From an uncultured Planctomycetaceae bacterium (GTDB lineage Bacteria; Planctomycetota; Planctomycetia; Planctomycetales; Planctomycetaceae): 64,000 nucleotides of DNA. Of this stretch, positions 53,622 to 62,678 are shown piece by piece (the first letter of the stretch is position 1; every line of letters begins with the position of its first letter). Below the pieces are notes generated by a model. The model did not search any database. It was not told where the DNA came from and saw only the letters and a list, made by a program, of their open reading frames with translations. The position numbers and the translations under genes are program-made. Location of the stretch: contig CALSLT010000027.1 of the NCBI GenBank assembly GCA_943787265.1, forward strand, positions 1-64,000, given 5' to 3'.

Positions 53622-54542
53622 ATGATGAAACTTGGATTCGTTAGCGCCATCCTGCCTGAACTTGACCTGAAAAGCGTACTGCAGACTGCGGCCGACACTG
53701 GGTACACCTGCGTTGAGGTCATGTGCTGGCCGGTCAGCAAAGCGGAACGTCGTTATGCAGGCATCACTCACATCGACGTCACCGATTTCGGTCAAAGTCA
53801 GGCAGACGAAGTCAGCGGGATCGCCGCCGAGGCAGGCGTCGAGATCAGCGGCCTCGGATACTACCCAAATCCTCTGACGCCGGATCGCGAAGAGTCTGAA
53901 GCAAGCATCGCTCAGATCCGAAAAGTCATTCAGGCATCGGCGTTACTCGGCATCAACCAGATGAATACTTTCGTCGGCCGCGACTGGACAAAATCGGTCG
54001 ACGACAATTGGCCAAGATTTCTGGAAGTCTGGCGGCCTCTGATTCAATTCGCCGAAGACAATGGCGTTCGCGTCGGCATCGAAAACTGCCCGATGAGCTT
54101 TACGGCAGACGAGTGGCCAGGCGGTAAGAACCTCGCCACAACGCCAGCCATCTGGACTCGCATGTTCAACGACATCTCAAGTAACAGTTTCGGCCTGAAC
54201 TACGACCCGTCTCACATGATCTGGCAGTTCATGGACTACCTGCAGCCGATGAAGAGCTTCGCCGACAAACTCTTCCACGTTCATGCCAAAGACGTGCGGA
54301 TGGATCAAGAACGGCTCGATCAGGTCGGAATCATGGCTCACCCGAATGAGTACCACATTCCGAAATTGCCTGGCATGGGCGAAGTCGACTGGGGACGATT
54401 CTGCTCGGTACTGACCGACGTCGGCTACACCGGTCCGGTGTGTGTCGAAGTCGAAGACCGAGCCTACGAAGGCACGCTGGAATCCAGAAAGACATCGCTC
54501 CGGCAAAGCCATACATACCTGAGAAACTTCATCAGCAACTGA
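53622..54542 (+). CDS. Sugar phosphate isomerase/epimerase (AP endonuclease 2 fold)
   Basis: A 306-residue TIM-barrel protein of the xylose isomerase-like (AP_endonuc_2) superfamily. It has [25 protein letters not shown] (metal-binding Glu), [23 protein letters not shown] and [12 protein letters not shown]. These match the usual metal-ligand pattern. Members isomerise or epimerise sugars or inositols; the substrate is not known. The ATG at 53622 has GGAG about 10 bases upstream. It begins 36 bases after the oxidoreductase stop and 58 bases before the ROK kinase, so the three genes are one transcription unit. Confidence 0.88.
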   Translation: MMKLGFVSAILPELDLKSVLQTAADTGYTCVEVMCWPVSKAERRYAGITHIDVTDFGQSQADEVSGIAAEAGVEISGLGYYPNPLTPDREESEASIAQIRKVIQASALLGINQMNTFVGRDWTKSVDDNWPRFLEVWRPLIQFAEDNGVRVGIENCPMSFTADEWPGGKNLATTPAIWTRMFNDISSNSFGLNYDPSHMIWQFMDYLQPMKSFADKLFHVHAKDVRMDQERLDQVGIMAHPNEYHIPKLPGMGEVDWGRFCSVLTDVGYTGPVCVEVEDRAYEGTLESRKTSLRQSHTYLRNFISN

Positions 54543-54599
54543 CATACCCTACTCATTGCCGAATTGACTGAGCGCGTTCACCGCTGGAGAACTAAAATC

Positions 54600-55562
54600 A
54601 TGACCACACTTGTTGCAGGCGCCGACCTCGGCGGGACAACGGTCTCGATCGCCTTGGCGGAATGCGATGGAACGATCGTCGCCGACGCCAAAATACCGAC
54701 AGACTCGCACGAAGGTCCCGAAGCCGTTCTGTCACGCATTTCGGATCAGGTGCTCGCATTGGCCAAAGAAGCGGGAGGGGCTCCCGCCGCGTTCGGACTC
54801 GGCGTACCAGGCCTCGTCGATCTGAAAGCCGGCACGACGAAATTTCTTCCCAACATGCCAACACAATGGCGAGACGTTGAAGTCGCAAAACTGGTCACCG
54901 CAAAACTTGGTTGTCCGGTCAAACTCCTGAATGATGCTCGAGCGGCAACCTTAGGCGAACTTCGCTACGGACTCGGCAAAGACATCGACTCGATGGCCAT
55001 GCTGACGCTCGGGACGGGAGTCGGCGGCGGAATCGCAGTCGACGGGAAGCTCGTTCTCGGTCCGCTTGGTGCGGCAGGCGAACTCGGTCATCAGCGAATC
55101 ATGCCCGACGGCCCGCTCTGTGGCTGCGGCCAAAGGGGCTGCTTGGAAACGCTCGTCAGCGGCCCGGCTTTCACCGGCGAGGCAGTACGACTGCTGAAAG
55201 CTGGCCTCGCCCCTGGACTTCACAAGCTGGTCGACGGCGACATCGGGAAAGTCAGCCCACGAGAAATGGCTCAAGCCGCCCGCGAAGGCGACGAAGTCCT
55301 AGCCCAGTCGATAAGACGCCGCGCTGGATACCTGGGAATCGGAGTCGCCAACGTCGTCACGATTCTTCATCCTGACCTGGTCGTTCTTACCGGTGGCGTC
55401 GCCGAAATGGGCGACATCCTGATCGACCCGGTCCGCACCGCCGCCCGGAAACACGTCGGGATGTTCCCCACCGAAAACGTTCAGGTCGAAAAATCAGTAC
55501 TCGGCGAGAAAGCTGGATTATTGGGAACGATCGCTTTGGCTGCAGAGTCCTTGTCAAATTAG
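54600..55562 (+). CDS. ROK family sugar kinase (glucokinase type)
   Basis: A 320-residue ROK-family protein. It has the ATP-binding ADLGGTTVSIAL, the GLGVPGLVDL substrate loop, LNDARAATLGE and MLTLGTGVGGGIAVDG. The ROK zinc motif is GPLCGCGQRGCLETLVSG, preceded by GELGHQRI. No helix-turn-helix is present, so it is an enzyme and not a repressor. It probably phosphorylates glucose or the sugar produced by the two upstream gene products. GGAG lies about 10 bases upstream of ATG 54600. A second ROK kinase is at 59536-60543. Confidence 0.88.
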   Translation: MTTLVAGADLGGTTVSIALAECDGTIVADAKIPTDSHEGPEAVLSRISDQVLALAKEAGGAPAAFGLGVPGLVDLKAGTTKFLPNMPTQWRDVEVAKLVTAKLGCPVKLLNDARAATLGELRYGLGKDIDSMAMLTLGTGVGGGIAVDGKLVLGPLGAAGELGHQRIMPDGPLCGCGQRGCLETLVSGPAFTGEAVRLLKAGLAPGLHKLVDGDIGKVSPREMAQAAREGDEVLAQSIRRRAGYLGIGVANVVTILHPDLVVLTGGVAEMGDILIDPVRTAARKHVGMFPTENVQVEKSVLGEKAGLLGTIALAAESLSN

Positions 55563-55619
55563 TGACTCAATCATTTGTCGCTCCCTGAAAAAACCAACTC
55601 GTTCGAATCGGAGTTACGA

Positions 55620-57740
55620 CTACTGTTCAGGAGCGCGGTGTGGCTCAAAAACAGCCTGTCGGGATTGCGAGGCAAGTTCGGCAACGCGACACGTTTCCCG
55701 GTAAAGCCATTCCTGCGCGGGCATTTTCAGGCCACTTGATCGTCGCTTTGTTGGGATTTCGTAAGTACCGTCAGTTTGAAGCCGCCGGCCTTTAATGTTG
55801 TCTTTAAAGTAGCACTCAAGAATTGCCATCAACCGCTCGCGCGATCGATCTTCTTCGACGGGGACGAGCAGTTCGACTCGGCGATCAAGACTACGTCCCA
55901 TCCAGTCAGCGCTCGAGATGAAGACTCGATCGTCGCCGCCGTGTCGGAAGTGCATGATACGGGCGTGTTCAAGAAGTCGATCAACGACGCTGACCACTTC
56001 GATGTTTTCGCTGAGGCCAGGAACTCCGGGACGCAGGCAGCAGATTCCACGGATGTTAAGCCTTACCTTCACGCCGGCCTGAGACGCGCGATAGAGCAAC
56101 TCGATCATCTGTGGGTCGACGAGCGAGTTGACCTTGATGGTGATGCCCGATTTCTGTCTCTGTCGTTTGAACTGAATCTCGGCCTCAATCATTTCGGCAA
56201 GTCGGTCCCGCAGAGTGATCGGGGCGGCCGACAAACTGTGCATCGTCTGCGGCATCGAATAGCCGGTGACTGCGTTGAAAAATGAGATTGCGTCAGCACC
56301 CAGGTTCTCGTTGCAGGTGAGCAGGCTGACGTCACTGTAAAGTCTGGCCGTTGACTCGTTGTAGTTGCCCGTTCCGAAATGTAGGTAGCGTTGAATCCCT
56401 TGCGGCTCGCGGCGAACGACGATGCAGACCTTCGCGTGAGTCTTCAATCCTTTGACCCCATAGAAAACCTGGACGCCAGCTTGTTCGAGTGCCTTGGCAC
56501 CTTCGATGTTGCGGGCTTCGTCGAAGCGAGCCTTCAGTTCGATGATCACCGTGACGTGTTTTCCCTTTTCAGCGGCACGTGCCAGCGCTGCAAGGATCGG
56601 GCTGTTTCTGCTGGTTCGGTAAAGCGTTTGCTTAATGGCTAGAACGTCCGGATCGTCGGCGGCCTCTTCGACAAACCGGACGACCGGATCAAAACTGTCA
56701 TACGGGTGGCAAAGCAAGACGTCCTGACGCTCGATCGTCTCAAAGATGCTTTCCGTCGAATCGACCATCGGGGACGCCAGCGGTGGCCAGTCTTCGAATC
56801 GGTTGCCTTCACCTGAGCCGGCATCCGCTACCTGAAAGAAGTGCGTCAGGTCGAGCGGGCCGGGAATGCGATAAACGTCTCGCTGAGTTACGCCGAGACT
56901 ATCTGCCAGAAATTGCGTCAACTGTTTGGACGCATCGGCGGCAATTTCGAGCCGAGCGAAGTCACTCTCACGTCGTGCAACCAGAAGTTGCTTCATCTCT
57001 TCGAGAAGATCGCCCGCGAGGTCTTCGCGGATGGCCATATCTGCGTTGCGAGTCGTTCGAAACGCCACGCACTCAAGCACCGTCTCTTTCGGGAAGAACT
57101 CAGAGATAAATCGTTCGACCAATTCTTCCAGAAGTACGAACGAGTAAGTCCCCTCAGATGGAAGCGTGACAAATCGAGTCGGAATTCTTCCAAATGGCAA
57201 GACAACGTAGCGAGTCTCGGTCTCATCGCTGTCTTTCGCTGGACGCTCCAACCGAACGCACATGCTGATAGTGTTCCCGGTTAGCGTCGGGAAACTTTCG
57301 GGCGATTCAACTGCTAGTGGAGCAACAAGCGACACAATCTCGTCGTTGAAAACCTGCTGAACGAATTGCGTTTGCTGTGCCGACAGATCGTCCATGCGGA
57401 GTCGCTGGATGCTGGCTTCGGCCAGTGCGGGTTCGAGCTGTTCGAGGTAGCACTGATACTGGTCCCGAGTCAGTTCGTGAGCCCGTTGACTGATCGCTGC
57501 GAGTTGCTGGTTCGGCGTCATCCCGGCCGGGTCTTTGGTCTTGCTTCCGCGAGCGTACAGAGTCTGCAAGCCACCGACCCGGACCATGAAAAACTCATCC
57601 AGATTCGACGCGGTAATGGCCAGAAACTTCAGGCGTTCCAGCAGCGGAAGCGACTCGTTCTGTGCTTCTTCGAGCACTCTCTGGTTGAACTCAAGCCAAC
57701 TCAGTTCTCGGTTAAGAAATCGACGATCAGATTCTGGCAT
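55620..57740 (-). CDS. ppk: Polyphosphate kinase 1
   Basis: Ppk1 makes inorganic polyphosphate from ATP at the membrane. The 706-residue protein has the N-terminal domain (FLNRELSWLEFNQRVLEEAQN), the head domain and the two phospholipase D-like catalytic domains. It shows HPYDSFDPVVRFVEEAADDPDVLAIKQTLYRTS and VFYGVKGLKTHAKVCIVVRRE (phosphorylated His), followed by HFGTGNYNESTARLYSD. Length is normal. It lies 52 bases downstream of the exopolyphosphatase gene on the same strand, the common ppx-ppk pairing. Confidence 0.95.
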   Translation of the reverse strand: MPESDRRFLNRELSWLEFNQRVLEEAQNESLPLLERLKFLAITASNLDEFFMVRVGGLQTLYARGSKTKDPAGMTPNQQLAAISQRAHELTRDQYQCYLEQLEPALAEASIQRLRMDDLSAQQTQFVQQVFNDEIVSLVAPLAVESPESFPTLTGNTISMCVRLERPAKDSDETETRYVVLPFGRIPTRFVTLPSEGTYSFVLLEELVERFISEFFPKETVLECVAFRTTRNADMAIREDLAGDLLEEMKQLLVARRESDFARLEIAADASKQLTQFLADSLGVTQRDVYRIPGPLDLTHFFQVADAGSGEGNRFEDWPPLASPMVDSTESIFETIERQDVLLCHPYDSFDPVVRFVEEAADDPDVLAIKQTLYRTSRNSPILAALARAAEKGKHVTVIIELKARFDEARNIEGAKALEQAGVQVFYGVKGLKTHAKVCIVVRREPQGIQRYLHFGTGNYNESTARLYSDVSLLTCNENLGADAISFFNAVTGYSMPQTMHSLSAAPITLRDRLAEMIEAEIQFKRQRQKSGITIKVNSLVDPQMIELLYRASQAGVKVRLNIRGICCLRPGVPGLSENIEVVSVVDRLLEHARIMHFRHGGDDRVFISSADWMGRSLDRRVELLVPVEEDRSRERLMAILECYFKDNIKGRRLQTDGTYEIPTKRRSSGLKMPAQEWLYRETCRVAELASQSRQAVFEPHRAPEQ

Positions 57741-57792
57741 AGTGATTTATTGGTTGGTTCGAGTTTCGAATAACTCGAAAAGTTGGATTTAA

Positions 57793-59397
57793 TCAGACTC
57801 GTTCTCGACGCATCAGCACGGAAAGTCCGTACGTTTCTTCAAACAACTGCGCCGTCTGCTTCAACGCGATCTGTTCCAGCGAAAGATCGTCAACGCCAGG
57901 CACAGTGATAATCAGGCGATCTTTCTGAACGGCGCACGTGAAGTCTCGGATTCGCTGGCTGTAAGAACGATCGAGTGCGTCTGCGACTCTAAGAATCGAC
58001 GCGAGTTTTGAAACGACGACCCGATCCTGTCGCGATAAGTTTGAGTAGCCGGTGTGCGTCGGTTTCGGAGAGGCTCGACGATGGTAACGAGCGACCAGCG
58101 CGACAATCTGCAGGTCGAGCTGACTGAGGCCGAACAGTTCGCTGTTCTGAATGAGATAAAGTGAGTGCTTGTGGTAGGCCGAAATGCTGACGAACGTGCC
58201 GATTTCGTGAAGGACCGCAGCAAGTGTCAGCATGACTCTGGCTCGAGCGTCCAGTCGGTGATGTTTCTGCAAAGCGTCAAACAACATCCCGGACAGGTCG
58301 GCCACGTGCTTCGCATGGCGTTTGTCAAAACCGTACTTCGAGCCGAGGTCAATGGCTGAGCTGATAACATGGTCGCGGAAGTCGCCGCTCCAGATGTCGT
58401 CACTGGCCAGCTCGGTTAAGAGACCGTCTCGCAGATTGACGTCGGAAACTCGAATCTGATCAGCGTTAAGACGCTGCGCGATGTTGGCCATCGTGAGCAA
58501 AGCTGGGCCGAGCGTTTCCGCGTCGGGAAATGTCAGCCGATAATCGTGTACCAGTTCGTCGACGGACAGCGGCAACATTTGATTAACGAAATCCTGCAGC
58601 GTGTCGATCGGAATCGTTGCCAGAGAATTCTCGTCACCTTCCGGAGCAAGTTTCTTCGCCGCAAATCGGAAGTCGCCGCCGAGGGCAATCAGTTCAGTCG
58701 TGAGACCGTCGTCAGTTCGAACTTGCTGCAACGCCTGACCGACGAATCGATCGATCTGATTCTCGAGAAACTCGCGTTCTTTGCGGATCGGAGTTTTCAG
58801 CGACTCCATCATTTTCCGCAGTCGCAACGATCCCAGACTACAAGTATGAGAAAACGTGACCTGTCCGTTTTCGACGACGAGAAATTCTGTATTGCCGCCT
58901 CCCACTTCAACAACAAATGATCGCGCGGCCGCCAACTGCGGGTCCGCCTTCAGCGTTGGTTGCACGCCAAGAAATGTAATTCGCGCGACTTCGGATTCGT
59001 CGAGAACTTCAACCTGAATTTGCGTGGCAATATAAATTCGATCGAGAAAAACCAGCCGATTTTGCGCTTCTCGCACAGCACTGGTCGCCACACATCGCAA
59101 CTGGTCGTCGTTGATGATTTCGTACGAATCGAGCACGACACGGTAGCTGCTCAAAATCCGAACGCAGTCTTCGATCGTGGAGCGACTGATCTTTCTCTCT
59201 GTGAATGTGTCTTTGCCAATCGCCACCGCCTGAGAAAGCGTTTCAACCGTACGGGTCAGGCCGTCGTCCGTGATTTCGCCGATCGCCATGCGGATCGCGC
59301 TGGTCCCGATGTCAATAACAGCAACCAGCCGGGGCGGTGCTGAGGAAGCATCGTTACCGGAGGGGATAAGTTCAGGCTGCTTGTGACGTGTGCTCAT
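57793..59397 (-). CDS. ppx: Exopolyphosphatase / Ppx-GppA family phosphatase with HD-like domain
   Basis: A 534-residue protein that cuts terminal phosphates from polyphosphate (and in GppA relatives from pppGpp). The actin-like ATPase/phosphatase fold shows LVAVIDIGTSAIRMAIGEI, SAVREAQNR and VEVGGGNTEFLV. A C-terminal HD-type domain has ALQKHHRLDARARVMLTLAAVLHEIGTFVS and ALVARYHRR. ATG 59397 is chosen because the family sequence starts soon after it; an ATG at 59472 would add a signal-like Arg/Pro-rich stretch and is less likely. It precedes ppk. Confidence 0.9.
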   Translation of the reverse strand: MSTRHKQPELIPSGNDASSAPPRLVAVIDIGTSAIRMAIGEITDDGLTRTVETLSQAVAIGKDTFTERKISRSTIEDCVRILSSYRVVLDSYEIINDDQLRCVATSAVREAQNRLVFLDRIYIATQIQVEVLDESEVARITFLGVQPTLKADPQLAAARSFVVEVGGGNTEFLVVENGQVTFSHTCSLGSLRLRKMMESLKTPIRKEREFLENQIDRFVGQALQQVRTDDGLTTELIALGGDFRFAAKKLAPEGDENSLATIPIDTLQDFVNQMLPLSVDELVHDYRLTFPDAETLGPALLTMANIAQRLNADQIRVSDVNLRDGLLTELASDDIWSGDFRDHVISSAIDLGSKYGFDKRHAKHVADLSGMLFDALQKHHRLDARARVMLTLAAVLHEIGTFVSISAYHKHSLYLIQNSELFGLSQLDLQIVALVARYHRRASPKPTHTGYSNLSRQDRVVVSKLASILRVADALDRSYSQRIRDFTCAVQKDRLIITVPGVDDLSLEQIALKQTAQLFEETYGLSVLMRRERV

Positions 59398-59535
59398 AGA
59401 GGGAGGCGGAATCAGGTTCGGCAGCAAATGCCGGAAACGGGGGAAACTCACGAGCCGAGGACAGCGGCGCATACCCTAAAGTCTGCTGATGCCAAATCCT
59501 GCGTCAATGGCTGCGTGTTAAGATTCTATTAGCCG

Positions 59536-60543
59536 TCACGCATTCTTCGTCTTCAGAGTATGCCGCGCCCACGCCGCAGCTCCCTGGACGGACGCATAAT
59601 CGCCAAGACTCGCAACTTTGACTTTGAATGTATCCCGGTAGCAAGCCAGCGCTCGCTTTCGAGCTGCCGCGACAACGACGTCTGAGTAGAGGTCTGGCAA
59701 TGCTTCGACGAGTCCGCCGCCGAGAAGGATGACATCCGGATTGAGAAGATTCACAAGAGACCCAGCCGCCGTTCCCAAGTGGCGGGCGGCAGCTCGGACG
59801 ATGTCTTCAACCGTTTTATCACCCGCTTTAATCGACGCCGCGAGTGCGCCGCTCTTGATATTCGAAACGTCAGTACCGATTTCTTCTTTCAGATGCGGAG
59901 CCTGGCCTCGGTAGGCGGCAGCCGCTGCGTGCGAGGAAATTGTCAGCCGACTTGCGACGGCTTCCAGACAACCTCGACGCCCGCAGCCGCAACGAGGTCC
60001 GTCAGGTACGACTCGCATGTGTCCGACTTCGAAGCATGACAGCCGCGAGCCACGGAAGATTTCTCCGTCAATGACGCATCCGCCGCCGATGCCTGTCCCT
60101 GGAAACAGGCCGACCACGCACCGAGCATTCTTCGCGGAACCAAAACGAGATTCGCCATAGACTCCGGCATCGACATCGTTCATCAGAACTGCCGGGCAGC
60201 CAAACTCTTTTTGGAGCTCCTTCTGAATCGGCACGTCCTTCCAGCCAAGGTTGGGCGTATCGAGCACGACTCCATCGATCACGTCCAGCGGCCCCGGAGC
60301 TCCGATTCCAATCCCGGCAACCTGATCGGCGGACACATCAGCGTCTTCCAGAGCTTTTGTGATTACGCCAAGAACCCGCTCGACGCCCGCTTCGCTGCCC
60401 TCGTGTCCCTTTGTCGGCTTGCGTTTTTTGCCGAGCAGCTTGAAGTCACTGTCGTAAACCGCCGCCAGCATTTTTGTGCCACCAAGGTCAAAGCCGACCC
60501 AATGGTTCTTCTCTTTGTTCTTACCTGTCGCTTCAGTGCTCAT
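59536..60543 (-). CDS. ROK family glucokinase
   Basis: A 335-residue ROK-family kinase. It has GFDLGGTKMLAAVYD, IGIGAPGPLD, LMNDVDAGVYGE, GLFPGTGIGGGCVIDGE and EVGHMRVVPDGPRCGCGRRGCLEAVASR (zinc motif). It is similar to the glucokinase-type ROK enzymes and lacks a DNA-binding domain. The start at 60543 has GGAGG just upstream, so longer frames are not needed. It lies 138 bases upstream of ppx on the same strand. Likely substrate glucose; not certain. Confidence 0.87.
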   Translation of the reverse strand: MSTEATGKNKEKNHWVGFDLGGTKMLAAVYDSDFKLLGKKRKPTKGHEGSEAGVERVLGVITKALEDADVSADQVAGIGIGAPGPLDVIDGVVLDTPNLGWKDVPIQKELQKEFGCPAVLMNDVDAGVYGESRFGSAKNARCVVGLFPGTGIGGGCVIDGEIFRGSRLSCFEVGHMRVVPDGPRCGCGRRGCLEAVASRLTISSHAAAAAYRGQAPHLKEEIGTDVSNIKSGALAASIKAGDKTVEDIVRAAARHLGTAAGSLVNLLNPDVILLGGGLVEALPDLYSDVVVAAARKRALACYRDTFKVKVASLGDYASVQGAAAWARHTLKTKNA

Positions 60544-60767
60544 GACGCCTCCGTTGCTATCCACGCGCGACGACAGCGGAATCCACATCGCTGCAATAAG
60601 CCTCGCACGGGCCAAACGAAATGTCACTCCTTCGGCCATTTTTTGAAAGCGACATGCCTCGAATTGTTCGACTTGATTGATCCAATGAGTGTTCAAGCAG
60701 CATGAAAACGAAAACAGCCCCGGAACATTTCCGAGGCTGCATTCAGATCCCACTTCAAGCTTTTGCT

Positions 60768-62342
60768 TTACACAGATGCGGTTGGAGCAGATGCGGGAGT
60801 CGGCTCCGGCAGCATTGATCCACCGCTGTAAGCAGCCATGCCGTGCTCGCTGACGTCCAATCCTGCGACTTCATCTTCTTCAGAAGCTCGCAAGCCGATC
60901 GTGGCTTTGATCACTGAGAACAGGATGAAACTGACTGGGAATGCCCAGGCAAAACCTGCTCCAACACCAATCGCCTGTGTGACGAGCTGTCCAGCTCCGC
61001 CACCCGAAAACAGGCCAACTCCATTTGCCCACAGGCCGATTGCCAGCGTTCCCCAGGCACCGCAGACGCCGTGAACAGAAACCGCTCCGACAGGATCGTC
61101 GATGCCAATCTTTTCGATAAACAAGCAGGAGAAGACAACCAGGACTCCGCCGATGGCGCCAGTCAGAGCAGCCATCGTTGGAGACATGATGTCGCAGCCA
61201 GCCGTGATGGCCACGAGTCCGGCGAGAGCACCGTTGAGAGCAAAGCTCGTATCCGGCTTCTTGAACAGAATCCAAGACATGATCATTGCAGTGATAGCTC
61301 CGGCACAGGCCGAAAGATTCGTCGTGACCGCGATGTAAGCCATGTCGGCTCCAACAGCCGTCGTGCTGCCCGGGTTAAACCCGAACCAGCCGAGCCACAG
61401 GATGAAGACGCCGAGACCAGCCATTGGGATGTTGTGTCCAGGAATTGGTTGCGGCTTGCCTTCGCTGCTGTACTTGCCTTTTCGAGCTCCGATGACAATG
61501 GCACCAGCCAGTGCAGCCCAGCCACCGACTGAGTGAACGACGGTCGAACCTGCAAAGTCCAGGAAGCCCATGCCTTCCAACCAGCCAGCTCCGGTTCCGC
61601 CAACAAGACCGTTCCAGCACCAGCTACCGAAGATCGGGTAGACGATGACGCAGATGCCGATCGAGTAAGCGAGGTAGCCGACGAATTTGGTTCGCTCAGC
61701 AACAGCACCACTGACGATTGTCGCAGCCGTTGCGGCGAACACCGTCTGGAAGATGAGGAACGCCCAGCCAAAGCCTTCTGAAGAGAAGTCTGCCGCTGCT
61801 GCCGCTTCGCTGCTGGCATCAAAGAAGAACAGGTTGGTTCCGATGAAGCCGTCGGTGATCCCAAACATGACACCGAAGCCCAGTGCCCAGAAGGCGAGCG
61901 AGCCGATGGAGAAGTCCATCAGGTTTTTCATCAGAATGTTGCACGCGTTTTTCGCTCGCGTGAACCCGGCTTCGACCATGGCGAATCCGGCCTGCATGAA
62001 GAACACCAGGAACGCTGCCAGGCAGGTCCACAGGATGTTTGAGTTTTCGCCGTTCTCTGCAACTGCTGCCGCAACGCTTTCAAGTGTCGGTGCGGCTTCT
62101 TCTTCGGCCTCTGCGACAGTAGCCTCTTCCATTGTCGCCGCTTCTTCAACTGGTGTTTCTGTGGAGACTTCTTCTGTTGGTGAGACTTCTTCTGTTGGTG
62201 TGGCATCTTCTGTTGGTGTGGCATCTTCCTGAGCAACAACGGTGGTTGCTGGCAGAAGCGACGTCGCTGAAATTGTCAGCAGCGCGAGCATCACGCTCCA
62301 TAAACTAAAATTGCCTCGTCGAATTCTCGTCAAACTGGTCAT
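60768..62342 (-). CDS. amt: Ammonium transporter (Amt) with repeat-rich N-terminal extension
   Basis: A 524-residue ammonium channel of the Amt/MEP/Rh family. The signal peptide (about 1-38) is followed by an acidic region with tandem DATPTE/EVSPTE units (about 38-85), not usual in Amt. The channel core shows typical motifs: FLVFFMQAGFAMVEAGFTRAKNA, GSWCWNGLVGGTGAGWLEGMGFLDFAGSTVVHSVGG, the DFAGSTVVH motif, GWFGFNPGS and SVHGVCGAWGTLAIGLWANG with the pore histidines. It ends EPTPASAPTASV. A sigma-54 type promoter lies about 120 bases upstream, which suggests nitrogen control. No glnK/PII gene is adjacent. Confidence 0.94.
   Translation of the reverse strand: MTSLTRIRRGNFSLWSVMLALLTISATSLLPATTVVAQEDATPTEDATPTEEVSPTEEVSTETPVEEAATMEEATVAEAEEEAAPTLESVAAAVAENGENSNILWTCLAAFLVFFMQAGFAMVEAGFTRAKNACNILMKNLMDFSIGSLAFWALGFGVMFGITDGFIGTNLFFFDASSEAAAAADFSSEGFGWAFLIFQTVFAATAATIVSGAVAERTKFVGYLAYSIGICVIVYPIFGSWCWNGLVGGTGAGWLEGMGFLDFAGSTVVHSVGGWAALAGAIVIGARKGKYSSEGKPQPIPGHNIPMAGLGVFILWLGWFGFNPGSTTAVGADMAYIAVTTNLSACAGAITAMIMSWILFKKPDTSFALNGALAGLVAITAGCDIMSPTMAALTGAIGGVLVVFSCLFIEKIGIDDPVGAVSVHGVCGAWGTLAIGLWANGVGLFSGGGAGQLVTQAIGVGAGFAWAFPVSFILFSVIKATIGLRASEEDEVAGLDVSEHGMAAYSGGSMLPEPTPASAPTASV
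62167..62229. repeat. 18-base tandem repeat inside amt
   Basis: About three and a half copies of an 18-base unit, acttcttctgttggtgag and variants, in the coding sequence of amt. It encodes the repeated TPTEDA/SPTEEV region of the extracytoplasmic N-terminus. Variation is mainly in one or two bases per unit. Confidence 0.85.
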
Positions 62343-62463
62343 CGCAAATCGGCCTTTCGAAATCGCTGAATGTTTCGGGGTTTGTCTTGATGGAGCCTGT
62401 CAAAGCTCAAAAGCATCGCGGTCTTCCTGAATGCGATGCGGGATTGTCGACGAAACACCGTTT

Positions 62464-62480
62464 TGCAATTCGCGTGCCCA
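62464..62480 (-). promoter_or_regulatory. Sigma-54 type promoter of amt
   Basis: On the minus strand TTGGGCACGCGAATTGC occurs about 120 bases before the amt start. It has GG and GC separated by ten bases, and GGCACG, N4, TTGCA as in the sigma-54 consensus with one mismatch at its first position. rpoN is present in the same window. Transcription would start near 62453. Confidence 0.65.
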
Positions 62481-62678
62481 AATGAAAACTTGCCGCCGAT
62501 TCGCTTGGCTGGAGCCGCTTATGACGCCTAAATTTGCACATATTGCCTTGCACATGGCTCACGACTTGCAGCACACGTGCTGAGAACGTCAGCATGACTG
62601 CCTGCTTTTTGCACGAAGTCCGGTCACTCGTGCCTGGCATTTCCGCAGAGCCACCTTGAGACTACGATCAGCAAAGCC

